Positions 1 to 6,444 are shown, counted from the first letter of the stretch. The stretch is 8,054 nt of DNA from an uncultured Clostridia bacterium (GCA_946618395.1 CAMOLD010000056.1:1-8054), one strand, 5' to 3'. Numbers and translations are program-made. The notes: generated by a model not told the origin, from the letters alone.

Positions 1-55
1 GCGCACAACACTGGCAGTGTTGGGGTCAGGGGTTCGAATCCCCTATGCTCCACCA
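1..55 (+). tRNA. tRNA-Ala (anticodon GGC), 3' part, 5' end outside window
   Basis: The window opens inside the D-stem (GCGC, 1-4). The anticodon stem CAACA (6-10) pairs with TGTTG (18-22) around the 7-base loop CTGGCAG, which puts GGC at 13-15 and reads alanine GCC codons. A 5-base variable loop (23-27) is followed by the T-stem AGGGG/CCCCT (28-32, 40-44) around TTCGAAT. The acceptor strand is ATGCTCC (45-51), with discriminator A52 and an encoded CCA (53-55). The T-arm and acceptor end resemble known bacterial tRNA-Ala. About 21 bases of the 5' acceptor strand and D-arm are missing, so the acceptor pairing cannot be tested here. Confidence 0.93.
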
Positions 56-91
56 AAAGGACGGACGGCGCAAATCACCGTCCGTCCTTTT
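55..91 (+). terminator. Rho-independent terminator of the tRNA gene
   Basis: A perfect 14-bp inverted repeat pairs 55-68 (AAAAGGACGGACGG) with 78-91 (CCGTCCGTCCTTTT) around a 9-base loop. The stem is GC-rich and ends in four T, with more T-rich sequence after it. It begins at the last base of the tRNA CCA end, so it must be the terminator of the tRNA transcript. The A-tract/T-tract symmetry means it could also work on the minus strand. Confidence 0.9.
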
Positions 92-139
92 ACTTCAATT
101 CTTATCGCTTCGGCATTTGTTTATTCCTGTTTTTTTGTT

Positions 140-168
140 TTGAAAAATATCATTTCCCCTTGCATAAA
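140..168 (+). promoter_or_regulatory. Possible sigma-A promoter for the nucleotidyltransferase gene
   Basis: TTGAAA (140-145) and CATAAA (163-168) are separated by 17 bases, in a T-rich region between the tRNA terminator and the ATG at 218. The -35 matches 4 of 6 consensus positions; the -10 is weaker, and TAAAAT (165-170) at 19 bases is an alternative. A promoter is expected here because the terminator just upstream isolates the gene. The exact boxes are inferred. Confidence 0.4.
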
Positions 169-217
169 ATAGAATAGTTCTTAATCTCATTCTTGAAATC
201 GAAAGGAGATTGATTGT

Positions 218-1111
218 ATGAGCAAGGCAACGCTGGTTGTGCTTGCCGGCGGCTTGGGAAGCCGTTTTGGCGGCAACAAGCAAATTTCCGGGGTTGGACC
301 GAGCGGCGAATTTTTGATGGAATATTCCATTTTTGACGCCGTATCCGCAGGGTTTGACCATATTGTTTTCATTTTGAAAGCCGAGATGGTTGCGGAGGTA
401 AAAGCAAAGTTTGACGGGCGTTTTTCGGGCGTTCGGTTTGACTATGCCGTCCAGGATTTTACCACCATTCCCGCTTTTTATCAAATCCCTGCCAATCGCC
501 AAAAGCCCTTTGGAACGGTGCACGCGGTTCTTGCGGCAAAACAATATCTGGATTCTCCGTTTGCAACCGTCAATGCCGACGATTACTACGGCAGAGAGGC
601 ATACCGAATCCTGTTTGCCATGCTTTGCGACCTGAAAGGCGCGGGTGACGGCGCCATGGTGCCCTATATCCTTGGCAACACCATGAGCCCGAACGGCGGC
701 GTGACGCGCGGCGTTTGCAAGATTGAAAACGGATTTTTGAAAACCGTTTCGGAGACCAAAAACATCCATTTTGCGCCGGACGGCGGCATTGCTTCGGAAA
801 GCGGAGCTTTGAGCGCCGGCGAGGTGGTCTCCATGAATATTTGGGGCTTCCACCCAGCCTTTGTCCCGGTGATGGAATCCTATTTTGAGGAATTTTTGAA
901 GGCGCTTGCGCCGGACGAAGTGAAAGCCGAATGCCTTTTGCCAATCATGGTGGACGATTTGCTGAAAGCCGGCAAATTATCGGTCAAAGCCCAGGCGTCG
1001 CCCGACCGTTGGTTTGGTCTGACCTATCAGGAGGACCGCGCGGCGGTTGCGGCAGAGCTTGCAAAACTGCACCAAAGCGGCGTTTATCCGGCAAAATTGC
1101 AACTTTTGTAA
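218..1111 (+). CDS. Sugar-phosphate nucleotidyltransferase-like protein (NTP_transferase fold)
   Basis: The 297-residue protein opens with LVVLAGGLGSRFGG then NKQ (residues 6-22). This is the G-x-G-S/T-R...K nucleotide-binding loop of the NTP_transferase (GlmU/GalU/RmlA-like) superfamily, with R16 and K21 in the expected places. ADD at residues 120-122 (in NADDYYG) is the likely metal- and sugar-nucleotide-binding acidic motif. The C-terminal WFGLTYQED (from W265) matches, from memory, a group of stand-alone nucleotidyltransferases of about 300 residues common in Clostridia and Bacteroidetes. Such enzymes join a sugar phosphate or similar phospho-alcohol to an NTP in the cytoplasm; the substrate cannot be read from the sequence. 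The start at 218 is set by AAAGGAG at 202-208, 9 bases upstream. The gene seems monocistronic: a terminator lies before it and a strong promoter after it. No sugar-pathway gene is adjacent. Fold assignment is firm; specificity is unknown. Confidence 0.88.
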   Translation: MSKATLVVLAGGLGSRFGGNKQISGVGPSGEFLMEYSIFDAVSAGFDHIVFILKAEMVAEVKAKFDGRFSGVRFDYAVQDFTTIPAFYQIPANRQKPFGTVHAVLAAKQYLDSPFATVNADDYYGREAYRILFAMLCDLKGAGDGAMVPYILGNTMSPNGGVTRGVCKIENGFLKTVSETKNIHFAPDGGIASESGALSAGEVVSMNIWGFHPAFVPVMESYFEEFLKALAPDEVKAECLLPIMVDDLLKAGKLSVKAQASPDRWFGLTYQEDRAAVAAELAKLHQSGVYPAKLQLL

Positions 1112-1138
1112 TATATTCAACATTTTTTCAAAAAAGTC

Positions 1139-1167
1139 TTGCATTTTCAAAAGAGATGTGCTATAAT
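1139..1167 (+). promoter_or_regulatory. Strong sigma-A promoter of rpmE (extended -10)
   Basis: TTGCAT (1139-1144), a 17-base spacer, and a perfect TATAAT (1162-1167). TG at 1159-1160 adds an extended -10. This is the best -10 in the window, as expected for a ribosomal protein gene. Transcription should start near 1174, giving a leader of about 75 bases before the rpmE ATG. Confidence 0.88.
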
Positions 1168-1180
1168 ACTTCCATCTGTC

Positions 1181-1225
1181 GTGCAGGGACTCAAAAAACC
1201 TGCGAACTGATGTCAAAGAACATCA
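1181..1225 (+). promoter_or_regulatory. rpmE 5' leader with two hairpins, candidate L31 autoregulatory leader
   Basis: Two consecutive small hairpins lie in the untranslated leader. GCAGG (1183-1187) pairs with CCTGC (1199-1203) over an 11-base, A-rich loop. TGATGT (1208-1213) pairs perfectly with ACATCA (1220-1225) over CAAAGA. Only four bases separate them. Neither covers the ribosome binding region near 1239-1242, and no T-run follows, so this does not look like a simple attenuator. Structured leaders that bind L31 are described upstream of rpmE in several bacterial groups, including Firmicutes. Membership in one of those families is inferred, not tested. Confidence 0.5.
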
Positions 1226-1249
1226 AATTTAAGAAACGAGGGTAAAAAA

Positions 1250-1459
1250 ATGAAAGAAGGAATCCATCCGAATTACGAGAAGTGCACAATTCGGTGCGCT
1301 TGCGGCGAGGTCGTTGAGACCATGTCCACCAAGGGCGGCGATTTGAGAGTTGATATTTGCTCCAAATGCCATCCGTTCTTTACCGGAAAACAGAAATTTG
1401 TTGATGCGGGCGGCCGCGTTGATAAATTCAAGAAGAGAATGGCCAACTTCCAGAAGTAA
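1250..1459 (+). CDS. rpmE: 50S ribosomal protein L31 (bL31), zinc-binding type
   Basis: The 69-residue protein starts MKEGIHPNY, the typical bL31 N-terminus, and has the usual family length. Cysteines at 16, 18, 37 and 40 (CAC and CSKC) form the zinc ribbon of the C+ paralogue, as opposed to the zinc-free form used under zinc limitation. HPFFTGKQKFVD (41-52) and the basic end GGRVDKFKKRM are also characteristic. L31 lies at the subunit interface of the large subunit and helps form an intersubunit bridge. The ATG at 1250 is preceded by GAGG (1239-1242), a modest ribosome binding site. The gene has its own promoter, a structured leader and a strong terminator, so most transcripts probably carry rpmE alone. 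Confidence 0.97.
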   Translation: MKEGIHPNYEKCTIRCACGEVVETMSTKGGDLRVDICSKCHPFFTGKQKFVDAGGRVDKFKKRMANFQK

Positions 1460-1474
1460 TTTTCGGAGAGAAGT

Positions 1475-1511
1475 AAGCAAGCGCGTGCAGTTCCTGCCGC
1501 GCTTGCTTTTT
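1475..1511 (+). terminator. Strong Rho-independent terminator between rpmE and hflX
   Basis: AAGCAAGCGCG (1475-1485) pairs perfectly over 11 bp with CGCGCTTGCTT (1498-1508). Inside it, GCAG (1487-1490) pairs with CTGC (1494-1497) around a TTC loop, with one bulged T at 1486. The stem is followed by a T-run (1507-1511). It sits 15 bases after the rpmE stop and 35 bases before the hflX ATG, so it terminates rpmE transcripts and may attenuate hflX. Confidence 0.92.
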
Positions 1512-1546
1512 CCGTTTGATCAAAGAAGAAAGGGGGAGGAAACGCC

Positions 1547-2860
1547 ATGCTCAATTCCAACAAATTGTTTGCGCAAGGGGACGAAACGCCGCCTTTGGCG
1601 GTTTTGGTCGGGCTTTGCATTGACGAAGCGCCGGAAGAGACCGAAAAAAGCCTTGCCGAGCTGGAATCCCTTTTGGAAACGGCTGGCGGCAAATGCGCCG
1701 TCAAGGTGGTTCAAACCAAGGCGCATCCCGATCCCCGCACCTGCATTGGCTCCGGCAAGGTTGCCGAAGTTGCCTACTGGTGCCGCGAATATGACGCCGG
1801 GTTGGTCGTTTTTGATATGGAGCTTTCCCCTGCGCAAATCCGTAATTTAGAGGACGCGATCGGCGATGACGTCCGCGTGATCGACCGTTCCATGCTCATT
1901 TTGGATATTTTCGCGCTCCATGCCGTTACCGGCGAGGGGAAATTGCAGGTCGAACTGGCACAGCTTAAATACACCGCGCCGCGCTTGATTGGCAGAGGCA
2001 CCGAACTTTCCCGTTTGGGCGGCGGTATCGGCACGCGCGGACCCGGCGAAAGCAAGCTGGAAACCGACCGCCGGCACCTCAAACGCCGCATTGCGGCATT
2101 GGAGGCGGAGCTGGAATCGCTTGACCGCACCCGCCGCACCATGCGCGCCGCGCGCGACCGCAGTCAAACGCCCAAAGTCGCTATCGTCGGCTATACCAAT
2201 GCCGGCAAATCCACGCTGTTTAACTATTTGACCGATGCCGGGATTCTTGCCGAAAACAAGCTGTTTGCAACGCTGGACCCCACCACGCGAAAATTGACTT
2301 TGCCGGACGGTTCCGCCGTCCTTCTGACCGACACGGTCGGGTTTATCCGCAAATTGCCCCACCATCTCATTCGCGCTTTCCGTTCCACGCTGGACGAGGT
2401 GGTGTATGCCGACGTGCTGATCCTTTTGGTGGACGCTTCCGACCCTGAACACGGGGCGCAGCTTGAGACCACGCAGGACCTTTTGGAAGAACTGGGCGCC
2501 TCCGAAAAGCCGACCCTTTGCGTGTATAACAAATGCGACAAGGGGGCAAGCCAATCCTTCCGCGCCATCGGAACGGTTGCGCCGAACAGGCGCACGGTTT
2601 CTATCTCGGCGCAAACGGGGCAGGGAGTAGATCTTTTGCTGAACGAATTGCAAAATCTGTTGCAGGACGGCAAACGGCGGGTTTGTTTTCACATTCCCAA
2701 TGCCCAGGCGGGCGTTTTGAACCGCCTGTATCGGGATGCCGTTGTGGAGTCGGTGAACTACGGGGAAACGGAAATCGAAGTGTTGGCAACGGTGGACGCA
2801 AAGACCTACGGCGCGCTTCGCTCCTATGACCCGAACCGAAAGGAGCCTGCCGATGAATGA
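1547..2860 (+). CDS. hflX: GTPase HflX, ribosome-splitting factor
   Basis: The 437-residue protein has the full HflX plan. An N-terminal nucleotide-binding-like domain (about 18-145) leads to the family linker GRGTELSRLGGGIGTRGPGE (149-168), then a charged coiled-coil helix (about 170-207) and the GTPase domain. G1 is GYTNAGKST (215-223), G3 is DTVG (262-265), G4 is NKCD (328-331) and G5 is SAQ (354-356). A short C-terminal domain ends the protein. HflX binds the 50S subunit and uses GTP to split 70S or hibernating ribosomes, notably after heat or antibiotic stress. GGAGG (1535-1539), 7 bases before ATG 1547, sets the start. No convincing promoter lies between the rpmE terminator and this gene. 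The 3' end overlaps yigZ by 8 bases, pointing to translational coupling. Length and motifs are normal. Confidence 0.97.
   Translation: MLNSNKLFAQGDETPPLAVLVGLCIDEAPEETEKSLAELESLLETAGGKCAVKVVQTKAHPDPRTCIGSGKVAEVAYWCREYDAGLVVFDMELSPAQIRNLEDAIGDDVRVIDRSMLILDIFALHAVTGEGKLQVELAQLKYTAPRLIGRGTELSRLGGGIGTRGPGESKLETDRRHLKRRIAALEAELESLDRTRRTMRAARDRSQTPKVAIVGYTNAGKSTLFNYLTDAGILAENKLFATLDPTTRKLTLPDGSAVLLTDTVGFIRKLPHHLIRAFRSTLDEVVYADVLILLVDASDPEHGAQLETTQDLLEELGASEKPTLCVYNKCDKGASQSFRAIGTVAPNRRTVSISAQTGQGVDLLLNELQNLLQDGKRRVCFHIPNAQAGVLNRLYRDAVVESVNYGETEIEVLATVDAKTYGALRSYDPNRKEPADE
2839..2845 (+). promoter_or_regulatory. Ribosome binding site that fixes the yigZ start
   Basis: AAAGGAG lies inside the end of hflX, 7 bases before ATG 2853. 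It favours this start over the in-frame ATG at 2826, which has no such site and would add nine residues encoded inside hflX. Confidence 0.8.
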
Positions 2861-3497
2861 ACAAATTGAGCGCCGCGTGACTCTGGGGCAAGAGGGGATT
2901 GCCGAGCTGGAAGAAAAAAAGTCGGTTTTCATCGGCCGCGCAAAACCGGTTGTTTCCGAAGAGGAGGCGCAAAACTATATCAAAGAAATTCGGGCAAAGT
3001 TTCCCGACGCGCGCCACCATGTTTGGGCGTATCGCTTGCAGGGGGATGCGGTTATGCGTTGCTCGGATGACGGCGAACCGCAGGGCACCGGCGGCGTTCC
3101 GGTGCTGGACGTGCTGAAAAAATCGGGCGTCAGCAACGCGGTTATTGTGGTAACGCGCTATTTCGGCGGCATTTTGCTGGGCGCCGGAGGGCTTGTCCGT
3201 TGCTATTCCAAGGCGGCAATGCTTGCCGTGCGCGAAGCGCAAATCGTCACGCTGGAAAAATGCCGTGTCTGGCAGGTGAGCTGTTCCTATTCCGACCACG
3301 GGCGCATCCTTGCCGAACTACCAAAATTCGGCGCCGAAGCAGGGGAAACAACCTTTGCCGAGGAGGTCACGCTGCGGTTTATCTCCCGTGCGCAAACCGA
3401 GGAGAGCTTACTGTTTCGTCTGCGCGAAATGAGCGGCGGAGCGGTGGAACCCAAACCCGTCGGCGAGGTCTTTTTGCCTCTCAAATCTGCCGAATAA
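2853..3497 (+). CDS. yigZ: YigZ family protein (IMPACT/UPF0029 N-terminal domain, DUF1949-type C-terminus)
   Basis: The 214-residue protein matches the usual length of bacterial YigZ/YvyE proteins. Its first domain (about 18-130) has KKSVFIGRA, then HHVWAYR, SDDGEPQGTGG and the UPF0029 signature VTRYFGGILLGAGGL (100-114). The remaining 80 residues or so correspond to the DUF1949 domain, a ferredoxin-like fold. The eukaryotic relative IMPACT/Yih1 binds GCN1 and dampens the ribosome-linked GCN2 stress response. The bacterial role is not settled, although a translation or RNA link is often suggested. The start at 2853 is chosen from the ribosome binding site at 2839-2845. The gene begins before hflX ends, so the two are probably co-transcribed and translationally coupled. 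A long hairpin follows the stop. Confidence 0.93.
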   Translation: MNEQIERRVTLGQEGIAELEEKKSVFIGRAKPVVSEEEAQNYIKEIRAKFPDARHHVWAYRLQGDAVMRCSDDGEPQGTGGVPVLDVLKKSGVSNAVIVVTRYFGGILLGAGGLVRCYSKAAMLAVREAQIVTLEKCRVWQVSCSYSDHGRILAELPKFGAEAGETTFAEEVTLRFISRAQTEESLLFRLREMSGGAVEPKPVGEVFLPLKSAE

Positions 3498-3521
3498 AGA
3501 TTATCTTAAAAAAATAAAAAA

Positions 3522-3570
3522 ATACGCGAAAAAAAGAGTGTTTTGCATTTTTTTCGCGTATCTTATTTTT
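3522..3570 (+). terminator. Probable intrinsic terminator after yigZ (long A/T-rich hairpin)
   Basis: ATACGCGAAAAAAA (3522-3535) pairs perfectly over 14 bp with TTTTTTTCGCGTAT (3548-3561) around a 12-base loop. Beyond a small internal loop, AAAAATAA (3510-3517) can also pair with TTATTTTT (3563-3570), which serves as the T-rich tail. Only the four central CGCG pairs are G+C, so its strength is uncertain. The symmetry would allow action on both strands. It fills most of the 97-base gap between yigZ and dgt. Confidence 0.65.
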
Positions 3571-3581
3571 GTATTGCAATT

Positions 3582-3588
3582 AAAGGAG
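3582..3588 (+). promoter_or_regulatory. Ribosome binding site that fixes the dgt start
   Basis: AAAGGAG lies 6 bases before ATG 3595. The upstream in-frame GTG at 3538 falls inside the terminator hairpin loop region, has no ribosome binding site, and would add a 19-residue extension not expected for the family. Confidence 0.85.
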
Positions 3589-3594
3589 CGAAAG

Positions 3595-4608
3595 ATGTCG
3601 ACAACAACCAGAGATTTTTTCTTGGAACTTGAAAAAGAAACCCTTTCCCCCTATGCTTTTTTGACTTCAAAAACAAGGGGGAGGGATTTTCCCTATGTCC
3701 CCTGCGAGGTCCGCACCGAATTTCAGCGCGACCGCGACCGCATTATTCACAGCCAGTCTTTCCGCCGGTTGATGAACAAAACGCAGGTTTTTCTTGCCCC
3801 GGTGGGCGACCATTACCGCACGCGCCTGACCCACACGTTGGAAGTGACTCAAATTGCGCGCATCATTGCGCGCGGTCTGCGCCTGAACGAGGATTTGACC
3901 GAGGCGGCGGCGCTGGGACATGACCTGGGGCATACGCCGTTCGGGCACGCCGGCGAGATGGAAATGCAGCGCCTCTATTCGCCCGACTTTACCCATTACC
4001 GCCAAAGCCTGCGCGTGGTGGAAAAGCTGGAAAACAACGGCAAGGGGCTCAACCTGACCTGGGAAGTGCGCGATGGAATCGTCAACCATACCGGCAACCA
4101 CATGGCGTCCACGCTGGAAGGTGTTATTGTCAAATTTGCCGACCGCATTGCCTACATCAACCACGATATTGACGACGCCTGCCGCGCCGGAATTCTGAAA
4201 CCGACCGACATTCCCGAAGGCCTGCGCAAAATTTTGGGCGAAACGCACGGTGCGCGCATCAATAATATGGTCAATTCGGTCATCAAAGCCAGCACAGGTT
4301 GCCCGGAAATCAAAATGGAGCCCGAAATCGGCGAGGCGACCAACCGCTTGCGCGCCTTCCTGTTTGAATCGGTTTACACTAATCCGGTTGCAAAATCCGA
4401 GGAGGGAAAGGCAAGAGGGGTAATTGCCGCGTTGTTTGAGTATTATTCGGATCATCCCGACCAGTTGCCGCCTTTTTATCGGCAAATTGCCGAGGAAGAA
4501 GGGGTTGGCAGAAGCGTTTGTGATTTCATTTCCTGCATGACCGACCGCTTTGCTATTGAAACTTATAACGAACTGTTTGTTCCCAAATTTTGGCGCGACA
4601 AGGTATAA
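3595..4608 (+). CDS. dgt: Deoxyguanosinetriphosphate triphosphohydrolase-like protein (HD-domain dNTPase)
   Basis: The 337-residue protein is an HD-superfamily dNTP triphosphohydrolase, which cleaves dNTPs to deoxynucleoside and tripolyphosphate and so limits dNTP pools. The metal ligands are visible: H80 in LTHTLEV, H109-D110 in ALGHDLGHTPFGHAGE, and D191 in ADRIAYINHDIDDA. FRRLMNKTQVF with GDHYRTRLTH is the family's conserved substrate-side motif. Length fits the shorter Gram-positive type rather than the roughly 500-residue E. coli Dgt, so substrate range and any allosteric dNTP activation cannot be assumed to match. The gene leads a tight dgt-dnaG-rpoD cluster, 45 bases before dnaG. That order recurs in Clostridia. 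No convincing promoter is seen directly upstream. Confidence 0.94.
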   Translation: MSTTTRDFFLELEKETLSPYAFLTSKTRGRDFPYVPCEVRTEFQRDRDRIIHSQSFRRLMNKTQVFLAPVGDHYRTRLTHTLEVTQIARIIARGLRLNEDLTEAAALGHDLGHTPFGHAGEMEMQRLYSPDFTHYRQSLRVVEKLENNGKGLNLTWEVRDGIVNHTGNHMASTLEGVIVKFADRIAYINHDIDDACRAGILKPTDIPEGLRKILGETHGARINNMVNSVIKASTGCPEIKMEPEIGEATNRLRAFLFESVYTNPVAKSEEGKARGVIAALFEYYSDHPDQLPPFYRQIAEEEGVGRSVCDFISCMTDRFAIETYNELFVPKFWRDKV

Positions 4609-4635
4609 AGAAACGAAAAACAGAGAAGATAGAGG

Positions 4636-4645
4636 AAAGGAGGGG
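4636..4645 (+). promoter_or_regulatory. Strong ribosome binding site for the TTG-started dnaG
   Basis: AAAGGAGGGG is an almost full-length anti-16S match 8-10 bases before TTG 4654. It is the reason for accepting the TTG start. The first residues read from there align with the ordinary DnaG N-terminus, just ahead of the zinc-binding domain. Confidence 0.85.
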
Positions 4646-4653
4646 AAACCTGC

Positions 4654-6444
4654 TTGCGTTTACCTGAAAATTTTGTGCAGGAGGTGCTTGACCGCACCAA
4701 TATTGAAGAGCTTGTCGGACGTTACGTCACGCTGAAACGCACCGGCTCCAATCTTGTCGGGCTTTGCCCGTTCCATAGCGAAAAGACCCCGTCTTTTACC
4801 GTTTCGCCGGATAAAAAAATGTTCTTCTGTTTCGGTTGTCATGCCGGCGGAAGCGCCATTACCTTTGTTCAAAAGGCGGAGAATATGGAGTTTGTGGACG
4901 CCGTCGCCTTTCTTGCCGACCGCGCCGGGCTTCCCATGCCGCGCGAGAGCGAGGAACGCGCCGCGGGCGAAAAAGTCAGCCGTAAACGCGTCCTGGAAGC
5001 CAATTTGGAGGCGGCAAAGTTTTTCCGTGCTTGCCTCTTTGATCCGGCGATCGGCGGACCGGGGATGCGTTATTTTAAGGAAAAGCGCGGACTGTCCGAC
5101 GCCACCATCAAGCATTTCGGCCTCGGCTATGCGCCCGATACCTTCGGAAGCCTGACCGAATATCTGCACGGCAAAGGATTTACCGATGAGGAATTGCAGG
5201 TTGCGTTTCTTTGCGGCAAGAGCCGCAAGACCGGGCGCTCCTACGACTATTTCCGCGGCAGAGTGATGTTCCCCATTCTGGATACCTCCGGCAATATCGT
5301 TGCCTTTGGCGGTAGAGTGCTGGACGATAGCAAACCGAAATATCTGAATACATCGGATACGCCGGCATTCAAAAAGAGCAACCATTTGTTTGCGCTCAAT
5401 TTTGCGCGGCATAGCGGCGCCGAGCGCATGATCCTTTGCGAAGGGTATATGGACGTCATCGCCATGCACGCGGCGGGCTTTGAAAACGCCGTTGCAACGC
5501 TTGGCACCGCCATTACGCCCAACCATGCGCGCATTTTCTCCAAATACACCAAACAGGTCATCATTTCTTATGATGCCGACGAAGCCGGACAAGCCGCGGC
5601 AAAAAAAGCAATGCAAATCCTCGGCGAGGTGGGAATCGAGGTGCGCGTCCTTCGTGTAGAGGGCGCAAAAGACCCGGACGAATACATTCGCAAATACGGC
5701 GCCGAGCGGTTTTCCCGCCTGCTGGACGCCAGCCGGACAGGCTTTCAATATCAGCTGGAAACCATTCTTTCGCGGCATGATCTTTCTGTGGGGCAGGAGA
5801 AAATCAAAGCTTCCGCCGCGCTTTGTGCCGCCATTGCCGAGTATTCTTCCGCCGTGGAGCGCGAGGTCTATTTGAGCGAGGCTTCCAAGCGGCTGGAATT
5901 GCCGGTCGAGGCGCTGCGCAACAACACCGAAAAAATCCGGCGCAAGAAATATGAGGAGATGAAATCCCAGCAAAGCCGTGAACTGCGCGCCAGCATCAAA
6001 AACTTTGGCGATAGGATCAACCCGGATTCGGCAAAAGATCCCAAAGCCGCCGCAACCGAGGAAGCGGTAATCGGTATGCTGCTCATGTTTGAGGAATACC
6101 GCAGGGAAGTTGCCGCAGGGAGGATTCAGCTAACGGCGGAAAACTTCATCACCGAATTTTACCGGAAGGTATTTGAGGCAATTCTCAAATTGCAAAATAG
6201 CGAATCCGGCTTTCAATTTGCGCTTTTGGGCGAGGAATTCTCCCCCGATGAAATGGGAAGAATCCAAAAAGCCGAAATGTCCCGTCGGGAGCTGACGCAA
6301 AACGGACCGGACGTTTTCAAAAGCACGGTGAGAAACCTTGTTGCACTTTCCGAAGAATTGCAAAATAAGGACGTCGATTTGCAAACCAGATTGGAAAATA
6401 TCAGAAAGCTAAAATTACATAAAAGGAAGGACCCGAACGAATGA
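4654..6444 (+). CDS. dnaG: DNA primase DnaG
   Basis: The 596-residue protein makes RNA primers at the replication fork. The N-terminal zinc-binding domain has C38, H41, C59 and C62 (CPFH and CFGC) around the conserved EKTPSFTVSPDK. The catalytic core includes YLNTSDTPAFKKS and the TOPRIM motifs: E263 in EGYMDV and D307/D309 in YDADEAG. The C-terminal part (about 465-596), with EEAVIGMLLMF and FYRKVFEAILKLQ, fits the helicase-interacting domain that binds DnaB/DnaC. Length matches Gram-positive primases. Translation starts at TTG, supported by a very strong ribosome binding site; no upstream in-frame ATG is suitable. The 3' end overlaps rpoD by the four bases ATGA, indicating coupled expression. 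All catalytic motifs look intact. Confidence 0.97.
   Translation: MRLPENFVQEVLDRTNIEELVGRYVTLKRTGSNLVGLCPFHSEKTPSFTVSPDKKMFFCFGCHAGGSAITFVQKAENMEFVDAVAFLADRAGLPMPRESEERAAGEKVSRKRVLEANLEAAKFFRACLFDPAIGGPGMRYFKEKRGLSDATIKHFGLGYAPDTFGSLTEYLHGKGFTDEELQVAFLCGKSRKTGRSYDYFRGRVMFPILDTSGNIVAFGGRVLDDSKPKYLNTSDTPAFKKSNHLFALNFARHSGAERMILCEGYMDVIAMHAAGFENAVATLGTAITPNHARIFSKYTKQVIISYDADEAGQAAAKKAMQILGEVGIEVRVLRVEGAKDPDEYIRKYGAERFSRLLDASRTGFQYQLETILSRHDLSVGQEKIKASAALCAAIAEYSSAVEREVYLSEASKRLELPVEALRNNTEKIRRKKYEEMKSQQSRELRASIKNFGDRINPDSAKDPKAAATEEAVIGMLLMFEEYRREVAAGRIQLTAENFITEFYRKVFEAILKLQNSESGFQFALLGEEFSPDEMGRIQKAEMSRRELTQNGPDVFKSTVRNLVALSEELQNKDVDLQTRLENIRKLKLHKRKDPNE

Noticed and set aside
95..853. Minus-strand open frame (252 codons) opposite the nucleotidyltransferase gene
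   Set aside because: The plus-strand frame has a ribosome binding site and a clear nucleotidyltransferase motif. The antisense frame has neither.
1123..1135. TTTTTTCAAAAAA after the nucleotidyltransferase gene as its terminator
   Set aside because: It is an A/T-only repeat with a one-base centre, no GC stem and no T-run after it. It more likely belongs to the AT-rich DNA upstream of the rpmE promoter.
1847..2932. Long minus-strand open frame (361 codons) opposite hflX
   Set aside because: It is the antisense shadow of a clearly recognised gene. It has no family motifs, and GC-biased codons open such frames by chance.
3538..3594. N-terminal extension of dgt from GTG 3538
   Set aside because: It lies in the terminator hairpin region with no ribosome binding site, while ATG 3595 has AAAGGAG at ideal spacing.
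4660..5973. Long minus-strand open frame (437 codons) opposite dnaG
   Set aside because: The plus strand encodes intact DnaG with all catalytic motifs. The antisense frame shows no recognisable domain.
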